Shown here in pieces: positions 43,935 to 52,982 of a DNA stretch of 64,000 nt; position 1 is the first letter of the stretch, and the number at the start of each line of letters is the position of its first letter. Origin of the DNA: Streptomyces achromogenes (lineage in GTDB: Bacteria; Actinomycetota; Actinomycetes; Streptomycetales; Streptomycetaceae); NCBI RefSeq assembly GCF_030816715.1, contig NZ_JAUSYH010000001.1, positions 6,696,001 through 6,760,000 of the forward strand, read 5' to 3'. Both the position numbers and the translations under genes were made by a program. Under the pieces are notes generated by a model, which saw only the letters and a program-made list of their open reading frames with translations, ran no database searches and had not been told where the DNA came from.

Positions 43935-44804
43935 ATGGACCCGCACCTCCTGCGCACCTACGTCACCGTCGCCCGGCTCGCCTCCTTCTCCGGGGCCGCC
44001 CGGCAACTCGGGTACACCCAGTCCGCCGTCTCCCAGCACATCGCGGCCCTCGAACAGGACCTCGGATCGCCGCTGCTCACCCGCCGCCCGGTCGCCCCCA
44101 CCCCGGCGGGCGAACGCCTCCTCGAACACGCGGGGCCGCTGCTGCTGCGCCTGGACGCCGCCCGCGCGGACGTCGTCCGGCTGGCTTCTGCGCCCTCCCA
44201 CGGGCTGACGCTGGCCGTCTCGCCGACCTCGCTCGGCCCCGCCGCCCTCGCGGCGCTCCCGCCCGCCGGAGTGACGCTGCGCGTGCTCGGCCGCGACCAC
44301 GTCGTCGCGGCCGTCGCCGAGGGCGCGGCCGACCTGGGGCTCGTCGACGGCCTCGCCGCGCCCAGCGACCCGCTGCGGCTGCCCGACGTGGCACCGCTGA
44401 CCACGCGCGGCGTCGGCGAGGAGCCCGTGAGCGTCCTGCTGCCCGCCGCTCATCCGCTCGCCCGCCGCAGCGGTCTGCGTCTCGGCGACCTCGTCGACGC
44501 GCGCTGGCTGGACGCACCCGACGCCGGGCTGCCGCTGCCCCAGCTGCGCGCCGCCGCCGGCGGCCACGGCTTCCGCGCCGCGCTGCGCTACGACGGCTGC
44601 GACGTCAGGCTGCTGACCGCGCTCGCCGCCGCCGGTCACGGCCTGACCCTGCTGCCCCGCTCGGCCGCCGCGGGAGTCCCGGGGGCGGTCGCCGTGCCCG
44701 TCGTCGAGCCCCGGGTCGTGCACCGGGTCGAGATCGTGCACGCCGCAGCGCCGCCGGGAGGCGCGGCCCGCGCTCTGCTGGAGGCGTTGGCCACGCGCGC
44801 GTGA
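43935..44804 (+). CDS. LysR-family transcriptional regulator
   Basis: The 289-aa regulator has the N-terminal winged helix (LLRTYVTVARLASFSGAAR, LGYTQSAVSQHIAALEQDLG) and a LysR substrate-binding domain to the end. It is divergent from the amidotransferase-like gene with 105 bp between starts, the usual arrangement for a LysR regulator and its target. Its 3' end and stop codon are part of a 50-bp direct duplication. The inducer is unknown. Confidence 0.92.
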   Translation: MDPHLLRTYVTVARLASFSGAARQLGYTQSAVSQHIAALEQDLGSPLLTRRPVAPTPAGERLLEHAGPLLLRLDAARADVVRLASAPSHGLTLAVSPTSLGPAALAALPPAGVTLRVLGRDHVVAAVAEGAADLGLVDGLAAPSDPLRLPDVAPLTTRGVGEEPVSVLLPAAHPLARRSGLRLGDLVDARWLDAPDAGLPLPQLRAAAGGHGFRAALRYDGCDVRLLTALAAAGHGLTLLPRSAAAGVPGAVAVPVVEPRVVHRVEIVHAAAPPGGAARALLEALATRA

Positions 44805-44900
44805 GGCGCACAAGCCGTGGACGGTGTCCCTGGGGCGGGGGCCGTGTCGGGCACGCGCGCGTGAGGCGCGGCAGCCGTGAACGGCGTCGTGGGGGCGGGG
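44791..44900. repeat. 50-bp imperfect direct duplication, period 60 bp
   Basis: Copy 1 (44791-44840) contains the end of the LysR gene, and copy 2 (44851-44900) is non-coding but preserves the same ACGCGCGCGTGAGGCGC word including the ghost stop. Identity is roughly 85%. Confidence 0.8.
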
Positions 44901-45031
44901 TCGCGTCGTCCGCGCGCGGGACGCGCAGTGCGCGGGGACGCCCGTACCTCGTCCGAATCCGGGACAGTCTCACTCTTTCGTGACTGGTGGTGGGCGGGTG
45001 AGCCGGGTAGAGCACCAGCCGGAGGCGATCC

Positions 45032-45727
45032 ATGGAACAGACAGCGTTGCGACCCAAGCCCCTGCCGGGCCAGGACCCCGCGGGCGCCGCCCTGCCGAGC
45101 GGCGGCCCGGGCCACCGTCCGTCCGCCGCACGCCGCCGCGGACGACGTCCGACGACCCTGGTGGCCGGCCTGTTCGCCGGCACGGCCCTCGTCCTGTCCG
45201 GCGTCGGTCTGGGCACCGTGGGGGCGACCGTGATCGGCATGAGCAGGCTGGCCGAGCTGCAGCGACAGGCGGAGCTCGGGGGAGACGCAGGGCCGGAGGG
45301 GTGGGCCGGACGGGCCGGGCCGACGGATCGGCCGCAGGCGTCGGGCGGTACACGGGAGGGCAGGACGGCGGCGCGGTCCGGGCCGGGCGGCGCGGCCTCC
45401 AGCGCGGCCGCAGGGGCCGAGGCCGGGGCGTCCGGCGGGGCCGGGGCGTCGTCGCGCGCGGCCGGGGCGAGCCTGGGGCTCGAGGCGGTGGACGCCGCGA
45501 GGACGGGCGCCGAGATCGTCGCCGTCCACGTCCCCGGTCCCGGTTTCACGGCGGGCCTGGTCCGCGGCGACGTCCTGCTGACCTTCGGCGGCGCCGGGAT
45601 CGACTCGGCGACCGACCTCGCCCGGGCGGTCGACCGGGCGCGCCCCGGAGCGGAGGTGGAGGTGACGGTCCGCCATCGCGGCGGCGGGTACCGGAAGGTG
45701 ACGGTCGTCCCCGGGATCGTCACCTGA
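45032..45727 (+). CDS. Membrane-anchored PDZ-domain protein
   Basis: The 231-aa protein has a basic cytoplasmic N-terminus, one membrane helix (about 44-66), an Ala/Gly/Ser-rich extracytoplasmic linker and a C-terminal PDZ domain (about 148-231, VPGPGFTAGLVRGDVLLTFGG and ARPGAEVEVTVRHRGG). There is no protease domain, so it is a HtrA-like PDZ without catalytic part, probably a substrate- or partner-binding adaptor at the envelope. Confidence 0.8.
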   Translation: MEQTALRPKPLPGQDPAGAALPSGGPGHRPSAARRRGRRPTTLVAGLFAGTALVLSGVGLGTVGATVIGMSRLAELQRQAELGGDAGPEGWAGRAGPTDRPQASGGTREGRTAARSGPGGAASSAAAGAEAGASGGAGASSRAAGASLGLEAVDAARTGAEIVAVHVPGPGFTAGLVRGDVLLTFGGAGIDSATDLARAVDRARPGAEVEVTVRHRGGGYRKVTVVPGIVT

Positions 45728-46165
45728 CACGGGCCGGGACGGCCCCCGGGACCCGCGGGGGCCGTCGGCACGCCACACGCGCGCACCCTCCGGCAGACCA
45801 CCGGCCCCCCGTCACCTGGGACGCGCCGTTCGTGGGCCGGATCTGCGCGTTCTCTCCCGGACCGGGGCGCGCCGCCGTCCCGAGCACATCCGAGACGGAA
45901 TGCCGCTCCTTCCCGGCCTGCGCCCGGCCTTCCCGGCTTGCGCCCGGCCTTTCCGGCTTGCGCCCGGCCTTTCCGGCCTGTGCCCGGCCGACCTGGGCGG
46001 GTCGTCCGTCCGAAACCCTTGTCAACCGGCTCGCGCGACCCCCGCCGGGCGGGCAGGATGCTGCCCGTGGTCATCTCGCCGGCGTCACCTCGTCCGTCAC
46101 CTTGTCCACGGCCGCAACGGCACCAGCAGTCACCTCAGTCGCCACGTCCCTCCTGGGAGGCCCGG
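45728..46165. other. 438-bp intergenic upstream of the Xaa-Pro peptidase
   Basis: The spacer contains a 20-bp tandem repeat (45911-45990). No gene is supported; open frames through it are repeat-driven. Confidence 0.5.
45911..45990. repeat. 20-bp tandem repeat, four units
   Basis: Units of form T(C/T)CCGGC(C/T)TG(C/T)GCCCGGCC(T/G) start at 45911, 45931, 45951 and 45971 with at most a few differences each. The unit contains GCCCGGCC and could fold into hairpins. Confidence 0.95.
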
Positions 46166-47293
46166 ATGACCGGCACCGCCCCCGCGCCCTTCACCGCCGA
46201 CGACTACCGGGCCCGCATGGAACGCGCCGCGCGGGAGGCCGCCGACGCCGGACTCGCCGGACTCCTCGTGGCGCCCGGACCCGACCTCGTCTGGCTCACC
46301 GGCTACGCGCCGACCGCCGCCACCGAACGGCTCACCCTGCTCGTCCTCGCCGCCGGCCGGGACCCGGCCCTCGTCGTGCCCGCCCTCGAGGCCCCCGACG
46401 CCGCGAAGGCGGCCGGCGCCCCCGTCCTCACGCTGCGGGACTGGATCGACGGCAAGGACCCCTACGCCGTCACCGCCGCCCTCCTCGACGACCGCGGGCG
46501 GTTCGGGATCAGCGACAGCGCCTGGGCGATGCACCTGCTGGCCCTGCAGAAGGTCCTGCCCGCCACCTCCTACACCTCCCTCACCGAGTCCCTGCCCATG
46601 CTGCGCGCCGTCAAGGACGCCGCCGAGCTGGAGCTGATGGCGGCGGCGGGAGCGGCCGCGGACCGGGTGTTCGAGGAGATCCGCCAGGTTCCCTTCCGAG
46701 GGCGCAGGGAGACGGAGGTCGGTGCCGAGCTGGCCGCACTCCTGCGCCGGTTCGGCCACTCCCAGGTCGACTTCACCATCGTCGCCTCGGGGCCGAACGG
46801 CGCGAACCCGCACCACGAGGTCGGCGACCGCGTCATCGAGCACGGCGACATGGTCGTCCTCGACTTCGGCGGCCTCAAGGACGGCTACGGCTCCGACACC
46901 TCCCGCACCGTGCACGTCGGCGAGCCCACCGACGAGGAACGCCGGGTGCACGACCTGGTGCGCGAGGCGCAGGAAGCGGGATTCCGGGCGGTCCGGCCCG
47001 GCGTGGCCTGCCAGGAGGTCGACCGGGCGGCCCGCGCGGTCATCGCCGACGCCGGCTACGGCGCGAACTTCATCCACCGCACCGGCCACGGCATCGGGGT
47101 CACCACCCACGAGCCGCCGTACATGATCGAGGGCGAGGAGCGGCCCCTCGTGCCCGGTATGTGCTTCTCCGTGGAGCCCGGCGTGTACCTGCCCGGCCGG
47201 TTCGGCGTGCGCATCGAGGACATCGTCACGGTCACCGAGGACGGCGGCCGCCGCCTCAACGACACCACCCGCGAGCTGGTCATAGTGGACTGA
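46166..47293 (+). CDS. M24 Xaa-Pro aminopeptidase family protein
   Basis: The 375-aa metallopeptidase removes N-terminal residues before proline. The creatinase-like N-domain (1-140) precedes the pita-bread domain with five metal ligands in VVLDFGG (Asp), GSDTSRT (Asp), TGHGIG (His), FSVEPG (Glu) and RIEDIV (Glu). GGGAGG lies before ATG 46166; the frame is open upstream through repeats. Cytoplasmic. An APH-like gene follows after 48 bp. Confidence 0.94.
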   Translation: MTGTAPAPFTADDYRARMERAAREAADAGLAGLLVAPGPDLVWLTGYAPTAATERLTLLVLAAGRDPALVVPALEAPDAAKAAGAPVLTLRDWIDGKDPYAVTAALLDDRGRFGISDSAWAMHLLALQKVLPATSYTSLTESLPMLRAVKDAAELELMAAAGAAADRVFEEIRQVPFRGRRETEVGAELAALLRRFGHSQVDFTIVASGPNGANPHHEVGDRVIEHGDMVVLDFGGLKDGYGSDTSRTVHVGEPTDEERRVHDLVREAQEAGFRAVRPGVACQEVDRAARAVIADAGYGANFIHRTGHGIGVTTHEPPYMIEGEERPLVPGMCFSVEPGVYLPGRFGVRIEDIVTVTEDGGRRLNDTTRELVIVD

Positions 47294-47341
47294 CCCGCTC
47301 CCAGGAGTCCCCGGCACCCACCCGAACGGCACGGCGCGATC

Positions 47342-48328
47342 ATGAACCAGGCACCGACACCCACCGCGGACACCGTCCGCCGGCTGGTCCGTGCGCTCCT
47401 CGAGGAGAACGGGGCGAGCGGCCCCGGACCGGAGGTGCGGCCCGTCACCGAGGGCGGCGCGCCCACCACCTGGTGGGTCGGCGCCCGCCATGTGCTGCGG
47501 CTCGCCCCCGACCGCGAGGCGACCGTGCGCCGCCGTCGTGAACTGCGGCTGCGCGACCTGGTCCGGCAGCACCTCCCGATCGCCGTGCCGACCGGTGTCG
47601 CGCACGGCGAGTGGTCGCCGGGGCTCGCCTACACCCTCGACGCGCGGCTGCCCGGCGGCACGGCCGAGGAGCACGACGTGTCGGCCGTCGGCGAGGCCGA
47701 CCTCGCCGGACTGCTCAGCGGGCTGCGCGAGGTGCCGGCCCGGCAGGCGGACGCGCTCGGCGTGCCGCGGGCCGCCCCACGCTCCCTGGAGGCGCTGCGC
47801 CGAATGGCCGTGGCCGCCGCCGAACGCCTCGGCCGCGCCGACGAGTTCGACCCCGCCCGGCTGCACCAGCTCACCCCGGCGGGCGCGGCCCAGCTCGCCG
47901 CCCAGGCCGCCCCCGCGGTCCTCGTCCACCACGCGCTGCGCGGCGAGCACCTCGTGGTGAGCGCCGACGGCCGGGTGCGCGGCGTCCTCGACTGGACCGA
48001 CGCGGTCCTCGGGGATCCCGCCGAGGACATCGCGGGCCTCGCCCTCGCCGTCGGCGCGGGGGCCGCCGTCCGGGCCGCCACCCTGGCCGGCTACGGCGCC
48101 CGCCCCTGCCTGCGCGGCCTGTGGCTCGCCCGCTGCGACACCGTCGTCCACCTCGCCCGGCGCGTCGAGGGCCGCAAGGCCGGCCCGCGGGACGCCGACG
48201 CACTCGCCCTCCCGCGGACCCGGTTGCGGCGCGCCTGGGAGGCGATCCTGCTGGAGCGGGTCACGGAGTTCCGCGAGGACGGGGACGGCGGGGACGCGAC
48301 CGCGGCGGACGGGGACGGGGACGGGTAG
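47342..48328 (+). CDS. APH-fold (phosphotransferase-like) protein without catalytic Asp
   Basis: The 328-aa protein has the aminoglycoside phosphotransferase fold: an N-lobe with VGARHVLRLAPD and a C-lobe with the metal-binding GVLDWTDAVLGDPAEDIA. The catalytic loop expected as HGDLxxxN reads HHALRGEH (near 203-210), so both the catalytic Asp and the Asn are gone. It may be a pseudokinase or use another route. Its C-terminus ends in an acidic Asp/Gly run. It may be co-transcribed with the peptidase. Contrast the intact HGDALARN in the APH gene at 62.6-63.5 kb. Confidence 0.8.
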   Translation: MNQAPTPTADTVRRLVRALLEENGASGPGPEVRPVTEGGAPTTWWVGARHVLRLAPDREATVRRRRELRLRDLVRQHLPIAVPTGVAHGEWSPGLAYTLDARLPGGTAEEHDVSAVGEADLAGLLSGLREVPARQADALGVPRAAPRSLEALRRMAVAAAERLGRADEFDPARLHQLTPAGAAQLAAQAAPAVLVHHALRGEHLVVSADGRVRGVLDWTDAVLGDPAEDIAGLALAVGAGAAVRAATLAGYGARPCLRGLWLARCDTVVHLARRVEGRKAGPRDADALALPRTRLRRAWEAILLERVTEFREDGDGGDATAADGDGDG

Positions 48329-48433
48329 GGCGAAGGACGCGCCGGACGGAGGGGCGTGCGCACGCACACGGACGTGTCCGAGGGCGCACTCCCGCCGGCC
48401 CCCCCGGCCCCCCGGCCCCCCGGCCGCCCGGCC

Positions 48434-50179
48434 TCACTCCTGCTCCAGGACCACGCACGCCTCCCCGGGGAGATGCAGCAGGCCGTCCGGGCCCGGGACG
48501 CCCACCGGTTCCCAGGCGGCCAGCACGCGCGCGGGGCGCGGGCCCAGCGGGATGGCGGCCGGCTCCCGGCCGAGGTTGACGGCCACCCGGACGTCGCCGC
48601 GCCGGAAGGCCAGCCACCGGCCCCCGACGTCGTACGCGACCTTGATGTCGGCCAGGTCGGGATCGGTGAGGTCGGGCTGGGCGTGCCGCAGGGCGATCAG
48701 CTCGCGGTACCAGGCCAGCAGGCGCGCGTGCGGCTCGCGCCGCGGCTCGGACCAGTCCAGGCAGGAGCGCTCGCGGGTCGCCGGGTCCTGCGGGTCGGGC
48801 ACGTCCTCCTCGGCCCAGCCGTGTGCCGCGAACTCCCGCCGTCGGCCCCGTCGCACGGCCTCGGCGAGCTCCGGGTCGGTGTGGTCGGTGAAGTACTGCC
48901 AGGGCGTGCCCGCCGCCCACTCCTCGCCCATGAACAGCATCGGCGTGAACGGCGCGGTCAGCGTCAGCGCCGCCGCGCACGCCAGCAGCCCCGGCGTCAG
49001 GGACGCCGAGAGGCGGTCGCCCTGGGCGCGGTTGCCGACCTGGTCGTGGGTCTGGCCGTACCCGAGCAGCCGGTGCGCGGGCACCCGGGCCCGGTCCAGC
49101 GGGCGGCCGTGGCGCCGGCCCCGGAATCCGGAGTGGACGCCGTCGTGGAAGTAGCCGCCGGTCAGGGTCTTGGCGAGGGCGGCGAACGGGTCGCGCGCGA
49201 AGTCGGCGTAGTAGCCCTGGGACTCGCCGGTGAGCGCGGTGTGCAGGGCGTGGTGGAAGTCGTCGTTCCACTGCGCGTGCAGGCCCAGGCCGCCCTGCCG
49301 GCGGGGCGTGATGAGCCGCGGGTCGTTCAGGTCGGACTCGGCGATCAGGAACAGCGGCCGGCCCGTCTCGGCGGCGAGGGCGTCCACCGCCGCCGACAGT
49401 TCCTCCAGGAAGGGGTACGCGCGCGTGTCCGCCAGCGCGTGCACCGCGTCCAGACGCAGCCCGTCGAGTCGGTAGTCGCGCAGCCAGGCCAGCGCGCTGC
49501 CCAGCAGGTAGGCGCGCACCTCGTCGGAACCGGGGGCGTCCAGGTTCACGGCCGCGCCCCACGGCGTGTGGTGCGTCTCGGTGAAGTACGGGCCGAAGGA
49601 GGGCAGGTAATTGCCGGACGGGCCCAGATGGTTGTGCACCACGTCCAGGACCACGCCCAGACCGAGCGAGTGGGCCCGGTCGACGAACCGCTTCAGCCCC
49701 TCGGGGCCGCCGTACGGCTCGTGCACCGCCCACGGGGACACCCCGTCGTACCCCCAGCCGTGCCGGCCCGGGAACGGGCACAGGGGCATCAACTCCACGT
49801 GGGTGATGCCGAGTTCGGCGAGATGACCGAGCCGCTCGGCGGCCGCGTCCAGCGTTCCTTCGGGCGTGTAGGTGCCCACGTGCAGCTCGTACAGCACGGC
49901 GCCCGGCAGCGGACGTCCGGACCACGGCGTGCGCCACTCGTGCCGGCTCTGGTCGACGACGGCGCTCAGCCCGTCCGGCCCGTCCGGCTGGCGCCGCGAG
50001 CGGGGATCGGGCCGGACCGGGCCGTCGTCGACCGCGAAGCCGTACCGGGTGCCGTCCTCGGCCTGCGCCTCGCCCGTCCACCACCCCGCCCGCTCCGGAT
50101 CGCGCGCCAACGCGCGCGTGGCGCCGCCGCATCGCAGCGTCACGCGTTCGGCCTGCGGTGCCCACACCTCGAACTGCAC
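48434..50179 (-). CDS. treZ: Malto-oligosyltrehalose trehalohydrolase
   Basis: The 581-aa GH13 enzyme releases trehalose from maltooligosyl-trehalose in the cytoplasm. An N-terminal E-set domain (MQFEVWAPQAERVTL) precedes the barrel with GYDGVSPWAVHEPYGG, VVLDVVHNH, DGLRLDAVHAL (nucleophile Asp), LIAESD (acid Glu) and THDQVGNR. Length is normal. It acts after TreY, encoded 3 kb upstream on the same strand, but three other genes lie between, so it has its own promoter. Confidence 0.96.
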   Translation of the reverse strand: MQFEVWAPQAERVTLRCGGATRALARDPERAGWWTGEAQAEDGTRYGFAVDDGPVRPDPRSRRQPDGPDGLSAVVDQSRHEWRTPWSGRPLPGAVLYELHVGTYTPEGTLDAAAERLGHLAELGITHVELMPLCPFPGRHGWGYDGVSPWAVHEPYGGPEGLKRFVDRAHSLGLGVVLDVVHNHLGPSGNYLPSFGPYFTETHHTPWGAAVNLDAPGSDEVRAYLLGSALAWLRDYRLDGLRLDAVHALADTRAYPFLEELSAAVDALAAETGRPLFLIAESDLNDPRLITPRRQGGLGLHAQWNDDFHHALHTALTGESQGYYADFARDPFAALAKTLTGGYFHDGVHSGFRGRRHGRPLDRARVPAHRLLGYGQTHDQVGNRAQGDRLSASLTPGLLACAAALTLTAPFTPMLFMGEEWAAGTPWQYFTDHTDPELAEAVRRGRRREFAAHGWAEEDVPDPQDPATRERSCLDWSEPRREPHARLLAWYRELIALRHAQPDLTDPDLADIKVAYDVGGRWLAFRRGDVRVAVNLGREPAAIPLGPRPARVLAAWEPVGVPGPDGLLHLPGEACVVLEQE

Positions 50180-50331
50180 GGACGGCTCCCCTTCGTCTGC
50201 TCACCGTGATGTAGCCCGTCCCGTCCATCGTGCTCCACCGGAGATCGATCCGGCCCGGGAACACTCCCATTGGCGCGCCACCCGTGCGGGGGGCGTCTTC
50301 CCGTCTTCTGGACACCCGGAGCCCGCTGACC

Positions 50332-50337
50332 GACAAT
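50332..50337 (+). promoter_or_regulatory. -10 box, leaderless start of the DUF1707-FHA gene
   Basis: GACAAT ends 7 nt before GTG 50345; no ribosome binding site fits. Confidence 0.35.
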
Positions 50338-50344
50338 CACCACC

Positions 50345-50896
50345 GTGACGTCGTCCTTCGAGTTCAACACGTACCCCGCGCGCTTGTCCGACGCGGAGCG
50401 CGACCGGGCGCTGAAGGTGCTGCGCGACGGCGTCGCCCTGGGGCGCCTGTCGCACGACACGTTCATCCGGCGCATGGAACTGGCCCTCGCCGCCCGACGC
50501 CCGGACGAGCTCGCCGTCCTCACCGCCGACCTGTCCGAGGAGAACCGCTTCTCGCGGGTCGTCTTCGGCGCGGTCGAGGCGGTCTCCGGCTTCACCGTGC
50601 GACTGCGCCGCGCCTGGCAGGCCGAGCGGCTGCCCAAGCTGCTGCTGCCGCACCCGGGCACCGCGCACGCGCTGCGCATCGGCCGCGATCCGGTGAACGG
50701 TCTGCGCTTGACGCACGAGAGCGTCTCGCGGGTGCACGCCGAACTCATCCGCCAGGGCGGCGTGTGGGTGCTGCGCGACCTCGGCTCCACCAACGGCACG
50801 ACTGTCAACGGGCGGCGCGTCATCGGCGCGGCCGTGGTCCGCGAGGGCGACCAGGTCGCCTTCGGCCGGACCGGATTCCGCCTCTCGGCGAACTGA
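50345..50896 (+). CDS. DUF1707 and FHA domain protein
   Basis: The 183-aa protein has an N-terminal DUF1707 (RLSDAERDRALKVLRDGVALGRLSHDTFIRRMELAL, 13-60). A C-terminal FHA domain follows (LRIGRDPVNGLRLTHESVSRVHAEL, then DLGSTNGTTVNGRRV). FHA domains bind phosphothreonine, so it is likely a partner of a Ser/Thr kinase elsewhere. There is no membrane segment. It is divergent from treZ. Confidence 0.88.
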   Translation: MTSSFEFNTYPARLSDAERDRALKVLRDGVALGRLSHDTFIRRMELALAARRPDELAVLTADLSEENRFSRVVFGAVEAVSGFTVRLRRAWQAERLPKLLLPHPGTAHALRIGRDPVNGLRLTHESVSRVHAELIRQGGVWVLRDLGSTNGTTVNGRRVIGAAVVREGDQVAFGRTGFRLSAN

Positions 50897-50977
50897 AACC
50901 GGTCAAGTCCCCTGGCCCGACGCGGTGTCGACGCACCCCGGGCCGATGACTCACTGTGCCTGCACCGGATACGGCCG

Positions 50978-51160
50978 GTGAACCGACGGCACTCCCTGTG
51001 GAGGTGTGCCCTGCCGCCCCTCCTCCGCTACCCGAGCGTCGACGAACTCGCGGCCGAGTACCAGGCACGGGTCGTCCTCGCCGCGTTCCGTCTGGCCGGT
51101 GCCCGTTCGGGTGAGTCGGACTGGGGTTCCCAGCGCGTCGTGCCGATGCACCGGGAATGA
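50978..51160 (+). CDS. Possible 60-aa leader ORF coupled to the SSI gene
   Basis: A GTG-started frame encodes 60 residues and stops at TGA overlapping the SSI start (ATGA). Its stretch LPPLLRYPSVDELAAEYQAR resembles the first residues of the M14 peptidase encoded nearby (LPELRYPTVTELTSSARAL). It may be a translation-coupling leader or a decayed fragment of an M14 gene. It has no other recognisable features, and the SSI start itself lacks a well-placed ribosome binding site. Confidence 0.35.
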   Translation: MNRRHSLWRCALPPLLRYPSVDELAAEYQARVVLAAFRLAGARSGESDWGSQRVVPMHRE

Positions 51161-51615
51161 AGCACTTTCTCGATGATCTCCGCCCGGCCCGGGCGGTGCG
51201 GCGCGTCCTGCCGGCCGCGGCCGCCCTCCTCCTCGCCGCCGGCGCCGCCCCCGCCGCCCTGGCCGCCTCCCACGACGCCCTCCCCGGCAACTGGCTCCAG
51301 CTCACCGTCACGCGCGGCGACGCCCGCTCCAGCGACACGCGCGGCACCCTGCTGCTGTGCGACCCGCCCCAGGGCCACGCGCGGGCCGCGGAGGCCTGCG
51401 ACGCCCTGGCCCGGTCCGGCGGCGACGTCGAGGCCGTCCCGCGCGACGCCGGCCGCGTCTGCCCGCTCGTCTACGCCCCGGTGACGGTCCGCGCCCAGGG
51501 ACGCTGGAACGGCCGTCCGGTCGACTACAGCCACACCTACAGCAACGACTGCGAGCGGGAGGCGCTGACCGGCCCGGTCTTCGCCCTGGACGACGAACAG
51601 GTGCCCGAGGTCTGA
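51157..51615 (+). CDS. Secreted subtilisin inhibitor (SSI family)
   Basis: The 152-aa pre-protein has a signal peptide (about 1-37, ending ALAASHD). The SSI domain follows with four Cys (68, 81, 102, 132). The reactive loop VCPLVYAP places Leu104 at P1, where classical SSI has Met. The C-terminal block YSHTYSNDCEREALTG matches the family. It inhibits secreted subtilisin-like proteases, possibly including the subtilase at 36.4 kb. It may be translationally coupled to the upstream 60-aa frame. Confidence 0.93.
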   Translation: MKHFLDDLRPARAVRRVLPAAAALLLAAGAAPAALAASHDALPGNWLQLTVTRGDARSSDTRGTLLLCDPPQGHARAAEACDALARSGGDVEAVPRDAGRVCPLVYAPVTVRAQGRWNGRPVDYSHTYSNDCEREALTGPVFALDDEQVPEV

Positions 51616-51731
51616 GCGCGCGGTCCGGCCGCCCCGGGAGCCCCCGTGCTCCCGGGGCCGCCCCCTCCGCCGACCGGCCGCCCGGTCGCCACGGCACGGG
51701 TCCTCTCGCCGGGTCCGGCGGACACCCGCGG

Positions 51732-52982
51732 TCACGCCGCGCGGTCCCGGGCGTGCAGGGCCGCCGCGACGACCGTCCGGGACTGGTGCTCGACCTGGTG
51801 CTCCAGAGGGACCCAGCGGGCGCGGAAACGGTCGGCGAAGGCGTCGCTCCACGTGGCGACGAGGTGCTCCAGGCGTGGAGCCGCGTCGTCGTCGTACTCC
51901 TGGAGGACCCGCCACAGCATCGCGGCCGCCCGCAACGGAAGCCGGCGGGCGAACGCGTCCACGCTGCCGACGTACGCCATCGTCGTGTCGGCCGGCGGGG
52001 TGTGGGTCCAGTCCGCGGCCAGCCCGGGCACCAGCTCCAGCGCCCATCGGGCCGCCCGCAGCAGCGGACCGTCGACGCCCTCCAGCCGCGGCAGCACCTC
52101 GACGAGCACCCGCTCCACCTCCGTCGCGTCCCGCAGCAGCCGCCGCGCCAGCCGGCGGATCGCCGCCGCCGGGGCGGGATGCGGGGCGGGGTCGTCCACC
52201 ATGTCGCTCGCCCACATCGGGACCTCCACCACCGCCGTCAGACCGCCGTAGCGGTGGGCGTGGTACCAGGTGCTGTGCCGGGCGTCGTCGGGCATGCTCG
52301 GATAGGCGGCCTCCGCGCCGGCGGCGGGCATCACATGCACGCCGGGCCCGGACGCCGGCCACCCCGCCGCGTCGGAGGCGCCCGTCTCGACCGGGATGTG
52401 CAGTTGCGCGGCGGACTTGGCGAACGGCTCGGCCAGCCCCGGGATGTCCTTCGTCAACTGCACCCAGCTGCCGCCCAGGTCGGTCCCGTGCAGGGTCGCC
52501 TGGAGGTAGGGGCGCAGCTCGTCGATCACCCGGGTCAGCGCGCGCGTCTCGGGCGGCAGCCGGTCCGGCGGCAGGACCGCCGGCGACCACTCCGGCTGCT
52601 CCGGGCCCGCCGGACGGAAGAAACCGAGGTGGTACTCCAGCAGACTGCGGGGCGCGGGGGTGACGTGCAGGCTCGCCCCGTCGGGGTCCGCGCACAGCAG
52701 GAAGTGCCAGGACGTGCCGTCGCGCAGTTCGCGTTCGTACAGCACCCGTTCGGCGAGCGCCAGCAGCGTGCACCCGCCGGTCGGCTCGTTGGCGTGGGCG
52801 CCCGCCACGACCAGCACGGCCCGCCGGGCGTGCCCCACGGACAGCAGGTGCAGCGGCCGGCCCGCACGGGAGACCCCCACCTGCCGCAGCGTGCACGTGC
52901 CGGGTTGGCGTGCGGCCAGAGCCCGGGCAGAAGAGGTCAATTCGGTCACCGTGGGGTAGCGCAGCTCCGGCAGGAGACTCAC
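51732..52982 (-). CDS. M14-family zinc carboxypeptidase
   Basis: The 416-aa peptidase has His63 and Glu66 in GAHANEPTG, the third ligand His near 169 in ATLHGTD, and Glu in VVEVPMW as the candidate catalytic acid. There is no signal peptide, so it is cytoplasmic or exported unusually. The family includes peptidoglycan-peptide carboxypeptidases. It lies between treY and treZ on the same strand but has no functional link to trehalose that I can see. GTG start at 52982. Confidence 0.87.
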   Translation of the reverse strand: MSLLPELRYPTVTELTSSARALAARQPGTCTLRQVGVSRAGRPLHLLSVGHARRAVLVVAGAHANEPTGGCTLLALAERVLYERELRDGTSWHFLLCADPDGASLHVTPAPRSLLEYHLGFFRPAGPEQPEWSPAVLPPDRLPPETRALTRVIDELRPYLQATLHGTDLGGSWVQLTKDIPGLAEPFAKSAAQLHIPVETGASDAAGWPASGPGVHVMPAAGAEAAYPSMPDDARHSTWYHAHRYGGLTAVVEVPMWASDMVDDPAPHPAPAAAIRRLARRLLRDATEVERVLVEVLPRLEGVDGPLLRAARWALELVPGLAADWTHTPPADTTMAYVGSVDAFARRLPLRAAAMLWRVLQEYDDDAAPRLEHLVATWSDAFADRFRARWVPLEHQVEHQSRTVVAAALHARDRAA

